Shown here piece after piece: positions 19,453 through 29,957 of a DNA stretch of 38,288 nucleotides. The stretch is taken from NCBI GenBank assembly GCA_023853785.1, contig JAJIRX010000270.1:1-38288 (forward strand). Direction: 5' to 3'. The notes beneath the pieces are model-generated. The model saw only the letters and a list, made by a program, of their open reading frames with translations. It did not search any database and was not told the origin of the DNA. A program made the translations under genes and the position numbers. Numbering within the stretch: the first letter of the stretch is position 1; each line of letters opens with the position of its first letter. Source of the stretch: Psilocybe azurescens (Eukaryota; Basidiomycota; Agaricomycetes; Agaricales; Agrocybaceae).

Positions 19453-20914
19453 ATGGGTGTACTCGACATTGTACCTGTAAGTCGCCTGGTCTGCGCCATC
19501 TTTCGTCTTGGGCGATGTCGCTGATCGTGGTCGACGATACCAGGCAGGTGTCCTGACTGGCGATAACGTTCGCAAACTCTTCGATTATGCTAAGGAGCAC
19601 AAGGTACGATGGTTTTCTCATCGTCGCGTTGGCACCGCCTAACCACTTTTATCAAGTTTGCCATCCCAGTGAGTTCCATTCGTGATAACCCCTAACTGGT
19701 TATCTGAGCTTCTCTAGGCCATCGTGAGTTGTCTACATTTCAACTTCACCCCAATTCTCTGACCGGTTTGACCCGCAGAACGTCACATCCACATCGGTAG
19801 CCAATGCTGTTCTCGAAGCCGCTCGGTGAGGAACAAGAATCAAGTTACCGGGTTTTCGTCTATTCTTATCTTATCACGATGACAGTGACATCAAATCTCC
19901 CATCATCATCCAAGTCTCGCAGGGCGGAGCTGCCTACTTTGCCGGGAAGGGTCTAGCCAACGACAAGCAGCAAGCCTCGATTTTGGGTGCTGTCAGCGCT
20001 GCCCACCATGTCCGCCTAATGGCCAAGGCGTATGGCGTGTAAGCATATCCTATCTACGTTTCCGAGCATATATTCACACTGCACAGTCCCGTCGTCATGC
20101 ACAGTGACCATTGCGCGGAGAAGCTCCTCCCTTGGTTCGATGGAATGCTCGAGGCCGATGAAGCTTATTTTAAGGAGCATCAAGAGCCCCTATTCTCCTC
20201 ACACATGTTGGATCTTTCCGAAGAGCCCAAAGAGCAGAACATCGCCACCTGCGCTAAATACTTCAAACGCATGGCCCCCATTGGTCTCTGGCTCGAGATG
20301 GAGATTGGTATCACCGGTGGAGAGGAGGATGGTGTTGATAACACCGGCGTCGACAACGCCAGCTTGTACACCCAGCCCGCAGATATCTATGATGTCTACA
20401 AGGCATTGAGCGCTATTGGCCCCAACTTCAGCATTGCTGCTGCGTTTGGCAATGTCCACGGTGTGTACAAGCCAGGAAATGTCAAGCTCCAACCCGAAAT
20501 TCTCGGAAACCATCAGACATACACCGCTGAGCAGATAAAGTCGAAGGATTCCAAGCCTTTGTACGTCGTTGTTGTTCATCGCTTTCCTGAGTCTCGTCTA
20601 ACAAACCCTTTCAGGTACCTTGTCTTCCACGGTGGATCAGGATCAACAAAGGAAGAGATCTCGACCGCTGTTGGCCACGGAGTCGTCAAGATGAACGTGG
20701 ATACCGATACCCAATTCGCATATCTCATCGGTATTCGCGACTTCATCAACAAAAGAAGGATTACCTCCAGAGCCAGGTGGGCAACCCCGAGGGTGCGGAC
20801 AAGCCGAACAAGAAGTTCTACGACCCGCGCGTGTGGGTGCGTGAGGGCGAGAAGACGCTGTCTGAGCGTGTCAAGGAGGCGTGCAGGGATCTTGGAAATG
20901 TTGGGCGTCTGTGA
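19453..20914 (+). CDS. FBA1: Class II fructose-bisphosphate aldolase
   Basis: Cytosolic zinc aldolase that cleaves fructose-1,6-bisphosphate to dihydroxyacetone phosphate and glyceraldehyde-3-phosphate. Eight exons: 19453-19476, 19544-19603, 19657-19668, 19718-19723, 19779-19825, 19886-20038, 20087-20560, 20615-20914, giving about 360 residues, normal for the family. Hallmarks: MGVLDIVP start, VVMHSDHCAEKLLPW with the catalytic Asp and zinc-binding His, EMEIGITGGEEDGVDN with the zinc Glu, FGNVHGVYKPGNV and YLVFHGGSGS with the other zinc His residues, and MNVDTDTQFAY for phosphate binding. Exon 4 is only 6 nt (Ala-Ile) and is needed for the conserved FAIPAINVTS. One base is missing near 20750-20757, after FINK; beyond it the right frame reads KDYLQSQVGNPEG and ends EACRDLGNVGRL before TGA. 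Since aldolase is essential, a sequencing error is likely. Confidence 0.95.
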
Positions 20915-21539
20915 TTCCTAGTGTTTGGTGTTGATTTATATCTTTTTTGTTTCATTTGACACTTGTATTAAAATGAAAATTTCCACTTGAATGGAACTTT
21001 GAAAGATAAGAATGTAGCTCTTTGTGGTTTTTATCTTTTCACCTCACCTATTGAGGACCGAGGCTGGGGAAGGTTTGGATAAAAGTAGTAGTGGTCCATG
21101 GATGGCGGCACCTGATGGGCACCAGGTACGCAACATTTAAAGTTTTAGAGTTTGCCTGCTTTTCAGGGTCCGTGGCTTCTGTTTCCATCGCCGCCGTAAT
21201 TCAAATAACTTGCTCGGACTCGTAGTCGTTCCACACCTCCAGTGCGCGTGCAAATTGCTTGTGATCCCAACTACGAGCGTTCGTCTCCGCAGATTTTTTT
21301 GCCATGTCTTGAAAGCCGCAAAAAGCTGGACTTACTGTGTTTTAGATCGTCTGATCAACAAGCACTGCCTACATGTCCTTTGGGGGCTAGATGGCGATCT
21401 CGTTTTCTCACCTTTGTCCATCTTTCCATCTCCATTACAACTCTACCTATACTCGTATATATTGTGCACTACAGCGAGTGTTTATTTACTCTTCGTCCTC
21501 TATACCACTCCAGTAGTCGAGCGCTACTACGACCAAGAA
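20915..21539. other. Intergenic region between aldolase and P450-1
   Basis: The aldolase 3' flank (AT-rich to about 21010) is followed by the upstream region of P450-1. Open frames at 21210-21540 lack ATG starts and protein-like content and probably represent leader sequence; TATATATT at about 21456 could be a TATA element. No separate gene. Confidence 0.5.
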
Positions 21540-24203
21540 ATGAAGGAGTCGTCTCCAATCATGGACGCGATTCCTCCTGGCATCCTCTACCTCCTACAAC
21601 GAGCACACAAGCTAGCCGCTCCGCCTGCGCTTGCCTATCTCACTCTGCGGTACTACCTGGCGCCCGTCTACGGCCTCCAGCACCCTGCTCTGCACTCGGC
21701 GTGGATGTTGGCGGGTGCGCTGCTCGGGAGTCTGCCGTTGGCGCTGGCGCTGGCGGTGCTGTGGGACGGGGTGTATGTGAGGGTGGATGCGGCGAGGAGG
21801 GGGCGCAGTTATGCCGCCGAGTTTGGGTGATTGGACGCCGGGCAATATTGCGAGTTTGGTCAGGAATATTAGGGGGTTTGAGGATAAGTATCCAGGTACG
21901 TCATGTCTAGCTTGAGTGCCTGAGCGTATTTCAAGTTGTTCAAAGCTAACGGGTTTGTTAGGCGATGGGTTTGATCAACTCGTTAGGAAAGATTGGGGGG
22001 TGCACGTTCAATGAGAGGGTGTTATTTGAGAATAGGGTGGGCGCTTCTTTGATGACTTCTCGAGAAACGGGTGGGCTCATTGGCCACGTCACTATACGTA
22101 GATCGCTACTGCGGAGCCGGACCACATTAAGGCGATATTGGCCACCCAATTTGATGAGTTCGAGAAAGGTACTTATTCTGCATTCCTGCTTTCCAGTTTA
22201 ATGCTAATTTTTTATGTTAGGACCAGAGACTCGATCTCTGTTTTATCCGTTACTTGGGACAGGCGTTTTTGCTGCTGACGGTCGGTTGACTTCTTCGAAA
22301 ACCAAACCGATATAACAAACTTATGACCTCCTGTATATCGAACTTTAGGTGAATTATGGAAGTAGGTCTGGAAAGGTCTTTTCTGGGGACACATTGTTAA
22401 CGCGGAGAATGGCATAGATTCCACCGTTCAATGACACGTCCATTTTTTAGCAGAGAGCGGATCAGCCATTTTGATAATTTTGATAGACACGCGGAGGATG
22501 CGATTTCTCTGCTCAAGACACGCTTCCGGGAAGGACATCCCGTTGACTTCCAGGTATGTGAACCTCCCGACGGGGATTATCGCAGATTTACCCTGTACGT
22601 TGCATTTATAGGACCTCGTCGCGCGGTTCACGCTCGACTCTGCTACGGAGTTCCTGTTAGGAAACGATGTTGAGTCGCTCTCCGGTGGACTCCCGTATCC
22701 CTACTATGTCGATGCAGCTCCGAAGGATATAGAAGTGCACGAGCATCTCGCATCGCGGTTTGTCAGCGCTCTCCCCAAGGCGCAGATGATCACCGCACGG
22801 CGCTTGGGTCTCGGAGTGCATTGGCCCCTAGCCGAGTTCTGGCACGATAAATTGAGGGAGCCCATGCGCATCGTGCGCGAGTTTATAGACCCGATAGTGG
22901 CAGAAGCTATCAGGAATAAGGAATTGAATGGTCAGCTGAAGGAGAAGGATGACGAGACTCTGTTGGAGAGTCTTGTGAATTCGACGGAGGACCCGATTAC
23001 GCTGCGGGATGAGATCATGTCATTGTTGGTGGCTGGGCGGGATACGGTGAGTAGACTGCCCTCGTCCTGATGTGAACGACGGGGTTTTTGACACGCTCAG
23101 TAATTGTAGACTGCGAGTACGCTGACGTTCATAGTGTACATGCTTGCGGAGCACCCCGAAGCTCTTCGTCGATTACGCGAGGAGGTCTTGGAGAAGGTGG
23201 GTGCGCAGAGAAGACCTACGTATGACGACTTCAGAGATATGAAGTACTTGAGAGCTGTCATAAATGGTGAGCCGGGAAGCGGTCTTTTGCGCTCTTTCTT
23301 TCTGAAGATTGTTTATAGAGACGTTGAGGCTATATCCTGCTGTGTGAGTTGCTACAAATGGACGCATCGTGGCTTTACCTGTATTGACCATTTGCAAATG
23401 TTGCAGCCCATTCAATATCAGGACATCCAAAGAAGCGACGACTTGGCCCAATAAGGACGGTAAACCGTTCTACATCCCCGCCAATACAAGGTGAACTATT
23501 CCGCCTGCATCTCGTTTATGCATTTCACTCAAACACAACGCATTAACAAGGACACCATACGCTATTAGCTTGATGCAGAGGCGAAAGGATCTATGGGGCC
23601 CGGACGGTTAGTCTTCGTCATAAATTGGTTGACTGCGTTTGCTCATCGATGTTTTTTCGGCAAATGATATCATTTGCAACCGCAGCTCTCGAATTTGATC
23701 CGGATCGTTTCTTGGACGAAAGACTGCATAAATATCTCACACCAAACCCATTTATATTCCTGCCTTTCAACGCCGGTCCAAGAATATGTCTCGGACAACA
23801 GGTACGTTTACGTTTAAACCTTGTTTTCCGTTGGCGCCTTTCGCGCACAGCAACCATCAACTGATTGTTTTGCTTTTTGGGACCTCTGCATATATTTAGT
23901 TCGCGTACCATGAAACGTCGTTCTTCCTCGTCCGACTTCTCCAGCACTTTTCTGATATCTCGCTTGCGTCTGACGCACAGCCGCCAAAGTCTCGTCCGCC
24001 GGCGTCGTGGGCGGAGGATAAGGGAAATGAGAGGAAGATGAGGGAGAAAATCAAACCGAAGGCGCATTTGACGATGTATGTTCAGGTATGTATGCCAATT
24101 TTCTCAGTTTCTCAGATGTGGCAATTGGTTTTGTGAGTGTCTTTTACTGATGTTTGATTCTGTCTTGTAGGATGGGTTGTGGGTGACTATGAAAGAAGCT
24201 TAG
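21540..24203 (+). CDS. Cytochrome P450, CYP63-like (P450-1)
   Basis: Heme monooxygenase, ER-anchored, with 14 exons from 21540-21895 to 24171-24203. The N-terminus has [10 protein letters not shown] and hydrophobic stretches ([31 protein letters not shown]), as in agaricomycete CYP63-type alkane or xenobiotic hydroxylases. Further motifs: [11 protein letters not shown] region, I-helix VAGRDTTAS (exons 7-8), K-helix [21 protein letters not shown], and the heme loop [15 protein letters not shown] holding the axial Cys. It ends MYVQ, then [10 protein letters not shown]. Exon 5 (22349-22361) is just 13 nt and conserved in P450-2. Two single extra G residues (runs at 21799-21803 and 21995-22000) break exons 1 and 2; reading across them gives a continuous protein. 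Either assembly errors or a recent pseudogene. The start could instead be the ATG at 21561. Substrate unknown. Confidence 0.9.
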
Positions 24204-24333
24204 TTGGTGTCTGATGGTTCTTAATTGGTCATACTGTCCTACAAAGGGTGCAAAATATTTATAAAAAATACAGGGATACTTGCAGATACTTGGTCACCAG
24301 CGACAAAGAAAAAAGCGCCCACTTGCCAATAAA
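24204..24333. other. Shared 3' region between convergent P450 genes
   Basis: Only 130 bp separates the two stop codons, so the 3' UTRs probably overlap. AT-rich, with ATTTATAAAAAATAC near 24256; no gene. Confidence 0.5.
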
Positions 24334-27097
24334 TTATGCGTCGTTGGTCTTTAACTCTTTCATCCTTACCCATAGTCCGCCCTAGAGTAGATATATCAAC
24401 TCTTGAAGAAAAAGCCAAGAGAAGAATGCTAAAACTAACCTTTATATACATAGTCAGATGAGACGTCGGGCGAATCTTCTCAGCAGCGACGAGAGCATCT
24501 CCCGATTTCCATTGTTCAGGTGGTGGCAAGTTGGAGAACTGGTCAAGCGTGAACTCTGTGAAGTGCTGAAGGAGGCGAACGAGATAATATGTGGCTTCAT
24601 GGTATGCAAACTAATTTTGAATAGAGAAAATTGAGTTCTTCGATTAGGGAATAACTTAATCGAAATGTTATCACGCACCTGTTGCCCCAGGCATATACGA
24701 GGGCCAGCATTGAATGGGCAAAAGATGAAGGGATTGGGTACCAGGTATTTCTGTACTCTCTCATCGAGAAATCGGTCTGGGTCAAAAGTTAGAGCTGCAA
24801 TGGTCGAGTCGGCTTTAGCACGCCAAATCAAGATAAAGACAGTAATATTGCCCTACCATCGGGACCCCATAGATCAGTGCGCCGATGTATGTTGATGACG
24901 GTATATAGGCAGCTATAATCAAAGTGATCGGTGACACTCGGCAATGAGTAGGGATGAGGGTTGTAGAACGTACGTTGTATCTTTAGGAATGAAAATTGGT
25001 TTCTGTCCTTTCCGAGCAGGAGGCAGGACGACTGGTCTGGTTGTCGTTCTTTAATATCATACTGTTAGCGAACTTTTCAAGATCGCAATAGGCTCCTGCT
25101 CACCTGGAATCGGCCGGGCTATGGGCAATGAACAATTAAATCCAATCGAACATCACGTGATTAATCCTAGCTACTCACACAGGCGGATATAGTCGTAGAA
25201 CCTCTGTTGTCAATAACATCATTGTACAAATGGAAACGAGGATGACTCGAGATAGGACATACCATTGAGGAATGCTCTCATATACTTCATGTCTCGCATT
25301 TGTTCGTATTTAGGTCCATCAGTGGGTCCAACCTTGTCAAAAATCTCCTGACGAAGGCGCTTCTCGATGTCCGGGTGTTCCGCTAACATGTAGATCGCAA
25401 ACGTTAGCAGGCACATTGTCTAATTGACTGTGGTAAGTATCTGATCCGACGGGAACTGGTGGACATACCGTGTCTCGTCCGGCTACGAGAAGATTGATAA
25501 GCTATAAAGTGCCTACATCAGATCGGATCGTCGATAACTCCAGAGTGCCCGGAACCTGCATACCTCGTCCTTCAACATTTTAGGATCTACGGGATTGATT
25601 AGTTCTATGAAGCCAGTGGTCGTGTAGATAATCTGACCTTGAGTGTGATTGACCAGATGGGCGAGCAGGGTCATCTCTTCCTTGTCTTTGGACTCGATAC
25701 CATCAGCCAAGCCCTGTTCCCGCTTTGCTAGTGCCATTTTCATCAAGGGATCAGTAAACTCATCCATAACTTTGCGCAATGGGGTGATTTTGTCATGACC
25801 GAACTCTGCTAGTGGCCACTCCCGGCCCAAGCCCGTGCGAACGGCAGCCAGAATTAACCCTTCAGTAAAAGCTTTGACGAACTTGGTGGAGGGATGGTTG
25901 TAGAACGACGGCGTGTTGCTCTCTATGTGTGCTGGAGGGTATGGTATACCAGCAGACAGAGATCCAACAGAAGCACCAAATAGAAACTCGGTAGCAGAAT
26001 CGAGGGTAAACCGGGACACGAGATCCTGAAATCAATTGTCTAGTAATTGGTGAAAATGAGTGGGTCCTTATTGAACCCACCTGAATATCAATAGAATGTC
26101 CTTCCTCAATTCTCTCTTTGGCTAGCTTCAAAGAAAGGTCCCAATTACGGTCGTAGATCTCGAAGTCACTGATGCGTTCCCGGGTGAAGAATGGTCTCGT
26201 CATTGCTCGGTGGAACCTATGGAGTTCGGTTCGGTCACATAATATCTGTGGGTTGAGTGGATACGCACTTCCACATCTCGCCTGAGTACAAAGAGTTAAG
26301 GAATTACTTCCAAAATAACTCAAATAAAGCTTACCGTCGGCATTAAAGACTCCCTCACCAAGCAAAGAATGCATCTGCGACAAGAAAAGGGACCCTAAAA
26401 AACAACCAAGTTGGCATCAGCCGCTAACATTAGCTTATCCATGAATGATGCTAGTCACCTTTTGCGAAGGAATCGAACTGTGTAGCAAGAACGGCCTGCA
26501 GTAGAAAGTCATAGATGAGCTGGGAAATTGGTTTGAATGAATGGTAAAGCAAGGGACCTTAACGTGCTCCGGCTCATCAACAATCATCTTGACCGACGCA
26601 TCAGTTCGAATTTCAAAAGTCTGTTGTACACCACTATAAGGAGAAACGCACAGCTGTACTGGTGAAGAGGTCGAATTGAACCACATTTCCGTATTCTTTT
26701 GTCCATCGAAGTACAACCTCTCCTGAAAAGGACGTCCGAGCAGAGATCTTCAGCAAGTGGTCTGGCGATGTAGGGAACAAATCTCACCGGGGTAGCCATT
26801 GCGAATAGTCTCAACGACTTCGGAGATGATCGCCAAAGGAGATTTATTCACGAACGGAGCAATGGTCGCACCGTTAGCCGCCGCCGCTCTCTTATTAGCC
26901 CATAGAGTGTTATAACGATGAGCAATAAAGATGATAGGCCACGCAAGAATAGCAACGATAATCGGTGCCCATGATGGGAGGTTGGGAAGAACTTGCCGAT
27001 CTTGTAATATATATAGACCAATGTACGTGGAGGTTGAAGATATGAGGACGCGAGGAAGGTGCCCAAAGATGTAGACTAAGCCTGGTGGTAGTTCCAT
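24334..27097 (-). CDS. Cytochrome P450, CYP63-like (P450-2)
   Basis: Paralogue of P450-1 on the opposite strand, also rich in short introns. The first exon (27097-26788) gives [17 protein letters not shown] and two hydrophobic stretches before GYPG. Motifs: [15 protein letters not shown] after the 13-nt exon (26281-26269, encoding most of GEMWK), [18 protein letters not shown]-helix [20 protein letters not shown] as the ExxR helix, [15 protein letters not shown], and the heme loop [15 protein letters not shown]. The end is MYIK, then [15 protein letters not shown]. No frame break was found, so this copy seems functional. The one uncertain boundary is at about 26635-26675: a short GTGCGT...CAACAG stretch of 31 nt is removed in my model, giving FTSTATFEIRTD. 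Probably fatty acid, alkane or xenobiotic oxidation; substrate not deducible. Confidence 0.93.
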
Positions 27098-27586
27098 TGT
27101 AACTGCTACTTAGTAGCTAGACCCTCAAAGTATGGAAAATATGGTTCGATTGTCAGCAATAGAATTCGCTTGTTGCCGATGAGATGAGGGGCTTGGCTCT
27201 ATTTCAGGTGACAGACTGCACCGTGGAAAATCAGCCACCGTTTGACAGTTGGGCTTGAGATCATCCAAAGATATCCAAAGATTATCGTAAGGACGAACGA
27301 CTATAGCTATGTGAGACAAGAAACATACAAAGGCTTTGAGCTAATCGGGATATGGATATCCTGCATTGCACCTTTCTGAGACACCAATAATAGCAACGCG
27401 GCAAATGAGCACGTGTTATCTGGATGTTCAAACGTGCCTAGTACACAACTTGAACGTCTGAACTGGCACCACAGTAAAATATTAACGTGCTGATTCTGCT
27501 GAATCATATAAATTCTGCACCGCTTCTCATAGACTGTATTGGCCTAATTGTGTTACAAGAGGAAAAAGAAGAAGTCTGACAGTTTA
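27098..27586. other. Upstream region of P450-2 and downstream of the orphan gene
   Basis: No gene is seen. Minus-strand ORFs of about 65 codons (27125-27319, 27307-27507) lack ATG conservation or domain features and are likely promoter DNA of P450-2. Confidence 0.5.
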
Positions 27587-28234
27587 CTATCCCTCCCTCA
27601 TCAAAATGCTGGCTCCTTCATATGGACCATACGACGCACTCAACACCAACTCGCTTTGATTTAGGTTAGAGCATATAGCGTCAATAAACTGCTTCATCAC
27701 TGAACGTGGGTTAGTTGGATTCGCGTCAATATAGCAGAAGCCTGTCTTTATCCCGGGAGCCTAATACACGAATTCATTCCCTTGATGCGATGCCAACACG
27801 ACAAACACACCTGATCAAACATCTGGACAGGCGGTTGCATGCCTGTTGGGTGCTCCTATAATTAAAAACATGTTGAGAATAGGATTGGATGAAGAAGGTG
27901 AGAAATGTACCTTTGATGAGACCATCTTCCACAGATCTTCATCAGCAGGAAGCCCGACATGGTCATCCCACTGCTCATCATCAGTGTCAATGAAGATGGT
28001 ACCCCCTGTGGGCGCATAAATTGCGCCCTGGATGAGCCATTCTTTCTCGAGAGCGGATTGCAAGGTGCTGCAGAATGCTGCAAGGAGGAGCCTTGGGTCA
28101 TTTGGACTATCTGACACATGTCGAGCACCGGCTTTCGATACATTGAAGAGGAAAATTGATGGGAATGTTGTCTGATTATGCGGTTAAAAGCAGCCTTGAA
28201 TGTGTCATGATAGGCCAATTACCAGGTTGGTCAT
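27587..28234 (-). CDS. Unrecognised 163-residue protein
   Basis: Four exons fit with canonical splice sites and no frame break: 28234-28223 (MTNL), 28171-27911, 27855-27811 and 27760-27587. The introns are 49-55 nt, and the first has a TTTTAAC branch-like site. The protein is acidic in the middle (FIDTDDEQWDDHVGLPADED) and contains AAFCSTLQSALEKEWLIQGA before it and IKTGFCYIDANPTNPRSVMK after it. No signal peptide, membrane segment or known domain is seen. Consistent phases across three introns make it a credible gene. It may be one of the small lineage-specific agaricomycete families. The ATG is the only one that links to exon 2 in frame. Confidence 0.6.
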
Positions 28235-28312
28235 TGGAAGTGTCTTCAACAGTTCAACTCAAAAGTTTTGTGATGTGGCCTGTATTTTAGTGTCAGCTCT
28301 TTTCGGTTCAAG

Positions 28313-28638
28313 TAGGAAGGTTCAAAGTTGAGCGTACTCGGATTCTCGTTCTCGTGTTTGACAGCCTTACGTACAACCGCCACTTGTAAAAAAAAAATTA
28401 CGCCCAAACTATGCCAGTCGAAACTGTTTACGATACATTTCTAAATGACTCCTCTCTATGATCATCAGGAATCTCCTCATTATTCTTGATTCCTCCTGGT
28501 CAGATATGATCGTGATGACGAAATGCATCCGGTCACACATAGGCCACATAGCGCAACTTGAATTTTACGATTACAAACCGTATAGAATAAGAGAATACGA
28601 GAACGAGAATCCGAGTACGCCCAAATTTGAACCTCCTA
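28313..28638. mobile_element. MITE-like element with terminal inverted repeats
   Basis: The left end GGAAGGTTCAAAGTTGAGCG, continuing TACTCGGATTCTCGTTCTCGT, is matched by the complement of the right end (GGAGGTTCAAATTTGGGCG, then the same TACTCGGATTCTCGTTCTCGT). This makes roughly 40-bp terminal inverted repeats about 320 bp apart. Both ends abut TA, the target-site signature of Tc1/mariner-type elements. The interior is noncoding and contains an A9 run at 28387-28396. A non-autonomous DNA transposon is the simplest reading. Confidence 0.65.
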
Positions 28639-28820
28639 ATAATAATACAAGTTGCAGAATAAATAGCGGTTTACTTTCAAATTGCTCTATGGGGTAAAGC
28701 GATATCGCGGGTGAGCCTGAGGCCTGCGTTTCACAACCTGATATTTTCAACAAGAAGTGCTTCCTCATAGCTATCTCGGCCTCCGTGGAATATATAAACA
28801 AAACTATGGTCTGTACGGCA
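28639..28820. other. Spacer
   Basis: Nothing recognisable between the MITE-like element and the exon fragment that follows. Confidence 0.4.
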
Positions 28821-29048
28821 CTAGAAGCAATCCAGCAATGCGAAGGTTATGAAATCTTTGATACCAAAAAACGCCATGCGGGATGCATCCTCAGCGATAC
28901 AATATGGTATACCGGAGGAGCGTAAACGCCGAGACGCTTCGATTATTGTGGGGATGTCAATGGCATGATCGACGAGCTGGGAAATTTCCTGAATAGGCAA
29001 CGTATTAATAACATCGCTTCTTAATTCTAGAAGTGCTGTGTCATTGAA
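28821..29048 (-). CDS. Possible last exon of an unknown gene (fragment)
   Basis: The minus strand has a 75-codon frame that opens right after an acceptor-like CGCACAG and ends in TAG. It reads FNDTALLELRSDVINTLPIQ, then EISQLVDHAIDIPTIIEA and IPYCIAEDASRMAFFG. Composition and codon use look coding, and the sequence suggests a helical protein. I found no upstream exon or start codon in the next 700 bp, so it is either a truncated gene or its first exons are too short to recognise. Family unknown. Confidence 0.35.
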   Translation of the reverse strand, partial: FNDTALLELRSDVINTLPIQEISQLVDHAIDIPTIIEASRRLRSSGIPYCIAEDASRMAFFGIKDFITFALLDCF

Positions 29049-29754
29049 CTGTGCGGGAATCGTAGATATTAGAAATTCTGGGCGACACGGCTGAGTGAAG
29101 GGACCACTTCTCTTCGGCTACTTCCCATCTAGCCGACGTTAATCCGGACTTGCAAAAGCCCTAGGCGGTGTAAATGGCGGTCGCTAGTATACTATGGTGA
29201 GCTGACAAGCCTCATTTTTTTCACACTCAAGACTCCCAAAAGGACCTAAAGCACCAGCATCGTATCCGTTTCTTTAATCCCTTAAGTACTAGTCACTTGT
29301 TTATTTAGAGGCATTCCCTAGGCTAGACGTATTAGACACTAACAATGGCCCTGAGTGGTATATGTTGCTTAGTTTTCTATTCCATAAGCGAATATTGCTT
29401 AACGGCTTATATCCGACGTTTCAACCCGAACATTGATAGATAAGAGTCCACAAGCGCTCGGTGCCTAGGCGCCTAAACTTCCTTGAACCTTGTAGGTTGT
29501 TGCTTGCCGTTTTATTCTCATTTTGACGTACCAAAAACAAACTGTATTGTATTTGTTTCTCTGACCATGAAGGTCCTCGGATGACAACGTTACGTAGCCA
29601 TTTCTTGCTCGAGAGAAATCCTGGAAAAAACGACGTTGGAAGACATGTGTTGGGCGCTCGATCACTGACCAATGCTGATTAGATCAGATCAGATTCTCCC
29701 TAGGTTACCAACCATGATCGGTTATGAAAATTACAACTCCAAGCGGAGATGACG
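29049..29754. other. Intergenic region upstream of the metacaspase
   Basis: No gene is supported. Two overlapping minus-strand ORFs at 29421-29672 have no domain features. Confidence 0.5.
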
Positions 29755-29764
29755 TTATATAAAT
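29755..29764 (+). promoter_or_regulatory. TATA box of the metacaspase gene
   Basis: TTATATAAAT lies about 195 bp before the first usable ATG. A short upstream reading frame of five codons starts at 29862 within the presumed leader and could dampen translation. Confidence 0.45.
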
Positions 29765-29957
29765 TCCGACTCTGATTGACCAATTTGACAGCACACTCTT
29801 GTTCACGTTGAAGACTTTTCAACTTCCCACCAAGCTTTCAGGATCCCCATTGACACCCATGCACTCCTTCTACTAGTCGAGGTACAACTGCAGCAGGCTC
29901 GTAAGTAACAAACTAGTAACCGAGTAAATAAACTTTCAACACTGCCTTGATTGCATC

